From the NCBI GenBank assembly GCA_900551005.1, contig URUL01000036.1, positions 1 through 18,056 on the forward strand: a stretch of 18,056 bases of DNA. Reading direction: 5' to 3'. Under the pieces are notes generated by a model that did no database searches, had not been told where the DNA came from, and saw only the letters and a list, made by a program, of their open reading frames with translations. The DNA comes from an uncultured Ruminococcus sp. (GTDB lineage: Bacteria > Bacillota > Clostridia > Oscillospirales > CAG-272). Made by a program: the position numbers and the translations under genes. Shown piece after piece: positions 14,314 to 18,056 of this stretch (position 1 is the first letter of the stretch; the number at the start of each line of letters is the position of its first letter).

Positions 14314-14347
14314 TCTACTGTGAGTAGAGCGCGATTCTACGGGTAGA
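14314..14347 (+). promoter_or_regulatory. Tandem TCTAC/GTAGA palindromes, possible operator
   Basis: TCTAC-TGTGA-GTAGA (14314-14328) and TCTAC-GG-GTAGA (14336-14347) sit in direct tandem, each preceded by GATT or AATT, about 45-80 bases upstream of the plus -35 box. Two copies of the same dyad upstream of a promoter suggest a protein-binding site, but spacer lengths differ (5 and 2 bases). Confidence 0.35.
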
Positions 14348-14392
14348 GCCGATTCTTTAAAAAGGTATAGAGTCGCGAAAGGAAGAATTTTC

Positions 14393-14422
14393 TTGCAAAA
14401 TTTTGCCGCGGGGGGTTATAAT
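14393..14422 (+). promoter_or_regulatory. Probable sigma-A promoter of the acyltransferase-GT8-acyltransferase operon
   Basis: TTGCAA (14393-14398), an 18-base spacer containing a six-G run, and a perfect TATAAT (14417-14422). The GTG start codon follows about 30 bases downstream, so the leader is short. Confidence 0.7.
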
Positions 14423-14453
14423 CATTGCATAAAAAAACAAAGGAGCGCCTGCC

Positions 14454-15227
14454 GTGGCAAAAGAGAGAATTATTTATTACCGCCGTGAGGATGAGGAGTT
14501 TTCCGGCATAACAAAAAAGACGATCGATATTGACAAGCGTTTCAAATTTCTCCACAAGAATATTTTCTGGCGCATTGCCGCCTTTATCGTATATCGCGTC
14601 ATCATGACCCCGTTTGCTTTCATTTATTGTAAGCTGAAGTTTTCGCTGAAAACCGTCGGCAGGGAAAAACTGAAAAAATTCCGCTCGGGCTGCATGATGT
14701 ATTCCAATCACACGCTCATGGCGGGGGATGCTTTCATCCCGAATGTAACGACCTTTCCCAAGAAAAACTATGTTATTGTCAATGCCGACAATGTCTCCAC
14801 CCCGGGAACAAAAAATCTCATCATGATGTGCGGTGCCATTCCGATCCCCACAGATTTTCAGGCATATCGCGCCTTTATGAACGCAATAGAAAAAAGACTG
14901 CTGGAGCATGCCTGCGTGACGCTCTATCCCGAGGCGCACATATGGCCGTATTATACCGGTATACGGAAATTTTCCGATTCGGCTTTTCGCTATCCCGTGA
15001 AATATGACGTTCCGATATTCGTCTCCACCACAACATTTCAGAAGAAAAAGAGGGGAACGACGCCGAAGGTCACGGTCTATATCGACGGACCCTTCTACGC
15101 CGAGGGAGATGACGCGAGAGCCAAGGCGAAATATCTGCGTGACAAGACTTACGAAACTCTGCTGATGCGTGCGGAAAACAGCACATATTCGCCTGTAACG
15201 TATATCAAAAAGGAGGAAAATAAATGA
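14454..15227 (+). CDS. PlsC-like lysophospholipid/glycerolipid acyltransferase (GTG start)
   Basis: A 257-residue protein beginning at GTG 14454 with AAGGAG 8 bases upstream. A hydrophobic segment lies at about 39-59. The acyltransferase motif I region reads MYSNHTLMAGDAF: H86 is present but the acidic residue D92 is one place further than in the canonical HX4D. Motif III reads LYPEAH (158-162) instead of the usual FPEGT. It therefore belongs broadly to the PlsC/LPLAT superfamily that transfers acyl groups to a hydroxyl acceptor at the membrane, but substrate cannot be assigned. The GT8 gene starts inside its last codons (ATGA, 4-base overlap), so the two are translationally coupled. A second, different acyltransferase ends the operon. 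Confidence 0.8.
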   Translation: MAKERIIYYRREDEEFSGITKKTIDIDKRFKFLHKNIFWRIAAFIVYRVIMTPFAFIYCKLKFSLKTVGREKLKKFRSGCMMYSNHTLMAGDAFIPNVTTFPKKNYVIVNADNVSTPGTKNLIMMCGAIPIPTDFQAYRAFMNAIEKRLLEHACVTLYPEAHIWPYYTGIRKFSDSAFRYPVKYDVPIFVSTTTFQKKKRGTTPKVTVYIDGPFYAEGDDARAKAKYLRDKTYETLLMRAENSTYSPVTYIKKEENK

Positions 15228-17005
15228 TAAACCTATTGTATGCCGGAAATTCCGGAGTTTTTGACGGGCTTATCATCGGTGCGCTTTCCTATATAAAGCA
15301 TAATCAATGCGCTGCTCATGTCTATATACTGACCATGGACTATCGGGAAAAAAATCCCCGTTTTACTCCAATAACGGAAGAGGACCGCGCTTTTCTCGAA
15401 AAGATATACCGCCGCGCAAATGATGACAGCAGAGTTTATCTCATCGATGCCGGCGAATACTACAAAAACGAGATGTCGGCTTCTCCAAACGGAGAGACAG
15501 GCTATACGCCGTATACATTTCTGCGGCTTTTTGCCGACCTTATATCCGAGATACCGGAAAAAACACTCTATCTCGATACGGATACGCTGATAGCAGGCGA
15601 TATTTCGGAATTATACGAAAAGGACATTTCGGAATATGAGCTTGCCTGTGTGCTCGACTATTACGGCCATCACTTTCTCGGGTATCATTATTTCAATGCG
15701 GGAGTTCTGCTCCTGAATATGAAAAAGATAAGAGAAAGCGGACTTTTCCGCCGTGCGATCGCCATGTGCGCAAAGAAAAAGCTTTTCCTGCCCGATCAGA
15801 CAGCGCTGAACAGGCTCGTGCGAAAAAAACTGCTTCTCCCTTACAAATACAATGAGCAGAAGCATTTCCCCGACGACACGGTAATACAGCATTTTTCAAA
15901 AACGATACTGTGGCTTCCGTATTTTCATACGCGCAATATCAAGCCCTGGCAAACGGAAGAGGTAAAGAACACTCTGACAAGAAAATATGATGATATTCTG
16001 GAGGAATACAAAAATATGAAATATATTCACGAAAAAGAACTGCGCCGCTGCGAGATACCCGTCTTTTTCGCCTGCGATGACAATTATCTGCCGTATCTCG
16101 CGGTAGCTCTGAAATCACTGATCCTGCATGCGGACGACAGCAGAAAATATCATATTTATATTCTATGCGACAGTGTAAAGGAAGAAAACGCGGCAAAGAT
16201 AACTGCCATGGCAACGGCAAATGTAGCGGTGGAGTTTGTTTCTGTCACGGAAAAGATAGCGCCGATCCTCGGCAAAATGAAACTGCGCGATTATTATACC
16301 CCGTCGATCTATTACCGCATCTTCATAGCAAAAATGTTTCCCGAGCTCAATAAGGCGATATATATCGATGCTGATGTGGTTCTCAATGATGATATCGCAA
16401 ATCTTTTCGATATCGATCTCGGCGATAAGCTCCTCGGCGTTATCTACGATGCCATCGTGTCAAGTGAGCAGGTCTTCCGTGACTATTCTGAGCTGGGTCT
16501 CGGCATTCCGTATGAAAAATATTTCAATTCCGGTGTGCTTCTCATGAATCTGCATGCCATACGCGAATATGATGTCGAAGGAAAATTCCTCTATCTTCTG
16601 AATAGATATCATTTCAATACCATATGCCCCGATCAGGATTATCTGAACGTTATCTGCCGTGACAAGGTACTCTATCTCGACGAGGGCTGGGACAAAATGT
16701 CGCTCAATGAAGATTATCCCGGCACCCCCAGCCTGATTCATTACAACATGTTTTTCAAGCCGTGGTCATATGACAATGTTCCGTATGAGCGTTATTTCTG
16801 GAAATACTGTGCCGGCACGCCTTTTGAGGCGGAAATAAAAGCCGCAAAAGCGGCTTTCGGAGAAGAAGAGAGAAAAGCAGACGAGGAAGGCGGCAGAAAT
16901 CTGCGTGCTCAGGCGGCGGCAATCTGCGATGACGAAAATAATTTCAGAAGGGTGCTTTGTGATGAAAACGAAGAAAAAGGAGCAGAAGAGCTGCTCGCTT
17001 GCTGA
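15224..17005 (+). CDS. Double-domain GT8-family glycosyltransferase
   Basis: A 593-residue protein with two tandem glycosyltransferase family 8 domains. Domain 1 (1-245) has DXD metal/nucleotide-sugar residues D118-T-D120 (LYLDTDTL), FNAGVLLLNM at 157-166, LPDQTALN and closing H223 / KPW 240-242. Domain 2 (278-520) has D382-A-D384 (IYIDADVVL), FNSGVLLMNL, CPDQDYLN and IHYNMFFKPW at 505-514. Both domains keep their catalytic signatures, so both may be active. GT8 enzymes are retaining transferases using UDP-glucose or UDP-galactose. A charged tail (about 535-593) follows. No membrane helix is visible, so it is probably cytoplasmic. It overlaps the upstream acyltransferase by 4 bases and the downstream one by 44 bases. 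Acceptor is unknown; glycolipid or envelope glycan is inference. Confidence 0.9.
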   Translation: MINLLYAGNSGVFDGLIIGALSYIKHNQCAAHVYILTMDYREKNPRFTPITEEDRAFLEKIYRRANDDSRVYLIDAGEYYKNEMSASPNGETGYTPYTFLRLFADLISEIPEKTLYLDTDTLIAGDISELYEKDISEYELACVLDYYGHHFLGYHYFNAGVLLLNMKKIRESGLFRRAIAMCAKKKLFLPDQTALNRLVRKKLLLPYKYNEQKHFPDDTVIQHFSKTILWLPYFHTRNIKPWQTEEVKNTLTRKYDDILEEYKNMKYIHEKELRRCEIPVFFACDDNYLPYLAVALKSLILHADDSRKYHIYILCDSVKEENAAKITAMATANVAVEFVSVTEKIAPILGKMKLRDYYTPSIYYRIFIAKMFPELNKAIYIDADVVLNDDIANLFDIDLGDKLLGVIYDAIVSSEQVFRDYSELGLGIPYEKYFNSGVLLMNLHAIREYDVEGKFLYLLNRYHFNTICPDQDYLNVICRDKVLYLDEGWDKMSLNEDYPGTPSLIHYNMFFKPWSYDNVPYERYFWKYCAGTPFEAEIKAAKAAFGEEERKADEEGGRNLRAQAAAICDDENNFRRVLCDENEEKGAEELLAC

Positions 17006-17825
17006 GGCAAGAGAGGCGCGTCTTGCCGTACTCAAAAGGATAGACAAATATGAAGCCGAGGGCGGCGAGAAATTTTTCTGCGATGTGGAAAACGATCCGC
17101 CGGTGCAGGTCATACTGCCCGATGAGGTGGATTACCTGCATGAAAAAGCGGCAACAAAGATCAACGTGTTTTTTGCGCGGATCATGGAAGCGGTCGCCGC
17201 GCTCTTTATAAAAAAGAAATACCGCATCAGAATCGAGGGCGAGGAAAATCTCGGAGATATCCCCGGCGGTGCGATATTCACGAGCAATCATTTCGCGCAG
17301 ACGGAAAATATCGCCGTGCGTGCGGCAGCGAAGAAGGTGCACGGCAAGCATCGCTTCTATAAGCTGATACGCGAGGGCAATTTCCGCATGAAGGGGATCA
17401 TCGGTTATCTGCTGAAATATGCGGATACGCTCCCCGTCAGCAGCAATATGCATACAATGAACAAGCTCGCATCCGCCATTGAGACACTTCTTAAAAAGAA
17501 TGCCTTCATCCTTATTTATCCCGAGCAGGCTATGTGGTGGAACTACAAGAAGCCGCGCCCCTACAGAATAGGCGCCTATCATTATGCCGCAAAAAACGGC
17601 GTACCTGTTGTTCCCTGCTTTGTGTCGCTGGAGGCTTCGGGAAAGAAAAGCAAGCTCGGCTTCGCGGAGTATTTCTATACGGTGCATATAATGCCGCCTC
17701 TCTATCCCGACCCCGCGCTCACCGTCCGTGCAAATGCAGAAAGCATGCGTAAGAAAAATTTCGAGCTATGCCGTGGCATGTATGAAAAAGTTTACGGCAT
17801 ACCGCTGTCTTATACGGAAAATTGA
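16962..17825 (+). CDS. PlsC-like acyltransferase, second paralogous type
   Basis: A 287-residue protein. The ATG at 16962 is preferred to 16905 because AGAAGGG at 16946-16952 lies 9 bases before it, even so overlapping the GT8 gene by 44 bases. It has a basic N-terminal extension, a weak hydrophobic segment at about 68-84, then PGGAIFTSNHFAQTENIA (H110 and E115, an HX4E version of the acyltransferase motif I) and LIYPEQAMWW (186-192) at the motif III position. It is only distantly similar to the first acyltransferase of the operon, so the two probably acylate different positions or acceptors. The gene ends 38 bases before a strong terminator. Whether HX4E supports catalysis is not known from the sequence. 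Confidence 0.8.
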   Translation: MKTKKKEQKSCSLAEAREARLAVLKRIDKYEAEGGEKFFCDVENDPPVQVILPDEVDYLHEKAATKINVFFARIMEAVAALFIKKKYRIRIEGEENLGDIPGGAIFTSNHFAQTENIAVRAAAKKVHGKHRFYKLIREGNFRMKGIIGYLLKYADTLPVSSNMHTMNKLASAIETLLKKNAFILIYPEQAMWWNYKKPRPYRIGAYHYAAKNGVPVVPCFVSLEASGKKSKLGFAEYFYTVHIMPPLYPDPALTVRANAESMRKKNFELCRGMYEKVYGIPLSYTEN

Positions 17826-17863
17826 TAAATAAAAAGCAAAAGTGATAAAAGAGGTCTGAAAAG

Positions 17864-17896
17864 AAAGCGGTCTCGGCTCGATGCCGAGACCGCTTT
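17864..17896. terminator. Intrinsic terminator of the acyltransferase-GT8 operon
   Basis: A perfect 14-bp stem (AAAGCGGTCTCGGC and its complement) with a 5-base TCGAT loop at 17878-17882, ending in TTTT-CCTT. It begins 38 bases after the last stop codon. The symmetric A/T flanks would allow activity in both directions. Confidence 0.9.
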
Positions 17897-17929
17897 TCCT
17901 TCGACAAGCGGAACGCTTTATGCTTTATC

Positions 17930-18043
17930 GTACTTTTCGCTTGTCTGGAAAGGAACAATAAGTAAAGGTACTTTTCGCTTGTCCGAAAAGTACGAAAAGG
18001 ACAAAAAGAGGAAGGCATTCCTCTTTTGAACTCCTTCCGCATA
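17930..18043 (+). repeat. Hairpin-rich modular repeat element, copy B (two hairpin units)
   Basis: The minus strand of this segment matches 3995-4108 with 6 differences in 114 bases by eye. It contains one intact GTACTTTTCG / CGAAAAGTAC hairpin (17968-17993), one decayed unit (17930-17958, its left arm changed) and a 10-bp stem AAAAGAGGAA / TTCCTCTTTT with a 4-base loop (18004-18027). It lies just beyond the operon terminator with its array end toward the operon, the same relation copy A has to sdaAA. The sequence GATAAAGCATAA adjoining the array resembles GATAAACATAA next to unit 4 of copy A, so the two elements share both ends and differ in the number of internal units. Confidence 0.85.
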
Positions 18044-18056
18044 CGCGACTGAGTCG

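Larger units (their letters stand above)
14013..14453. other. Divergent intergenic regulatory region (441 bp)
   Basis: No credible gene was found. It contains a minus promoter (14053-14081), a 19-base alternating purine-pyrimidine tract (14128-14146) and a hairpin TCTTTCG...CGAAAGA (14161-14184). A GC-rich patch runs to about 14300, followed by tandem CTAC/GTAG palindromes (14314-14347) and a plus promoter (14393-14422). A 65-codon minus frame at 14104-14301 lacks a ribosome site and is not called. Confidence 0.6.

Noticed and set aside
17719..18042. 107-codon minus frame over copy B, similar to the copy A translation
   Set aside because: The similarity comes from the DNA repeat itself. It runs through the terminator stem and antisense to the end of the acyltransferase gene.

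Overview
The window reads as a chromosomal segment of an anaerobic, moderate-G+C Clostridia-type Firmicute. The evidence is a WalR/WalK cell-wall two-component system with its YycH/YycI partners, an oxygen-labile iron-sulfur L-serine dehydratase in the two-subunit form, HdrABC-type redox proteins, strong AGGAG-like ribosome sites and frequent 4-base ATGA gene overlaps. I cannot assign a genus. No rRNA, tRNA, transposase, phage gene or CRISPR array was seen.

Layout. (1) Positions 1-3704, minus strand: one operon from a promoter near 3690, mdh - fumC - hdrB - hdrC - hdrA. Only the first ten codons of hdrA lie in the window. Malate dehydrogenase and fumarase would run oxaloacetate to malate to fumarate, and the Hdr-like proteins suggest the electron-transfer end of a fumarate-linked redox route (inference). 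hdrB as given carries a frameshift exactly where the first CC dipeptide of its cluster-binding motif belongs. (2) 3705-4217: intergenic DNA with an inverted repeat and a hairpin-rich repeat element (copy A). (3) 4218-14012, minus strand: a long co-directional run that may be a single operon: DUF3810 membrane metalloprotease - small exported NodB-like protein - walR - walK - yycH - yycI - murA - sdaAB - sdaAA. Most of it is an envelope-homeostasis locus, and serine dehydratase sits at the tail. (4) 14013-14453: divergent regulatory region with a promoter for each side, tandem small palindromes and a GC-rich hairpin patch. (5) 14454-17825, plus strand: three overlapping genes, acyltransferase - double-domain GT8 glycosyltransferase - acyltransferase, ending at a strong intrinsic terminator. 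This looks like a glycolipid or acylated-glycan module. (6) 17930-18043: copy B of the hairpin element, about 95% identical to copy A by eye and inverted relative to it on the chromosome. Both copies lie just downstream of an operon end, in the same orientation relative to that operon.

Most notable points: the hdrB lesion at a cluster ligand site, the mdh-fumC-hdrBCA gene order, the 3'-end-associated modular hairpin repeat, a degenerate NodB-like exported protein directly in front of walR (which starts with TTG), a duplicated ribosome-binding segment before sdaAB, and the acyltransferase/GT8-GT8/acyltransferase cluster with non-canonical acyltransferase motifs.
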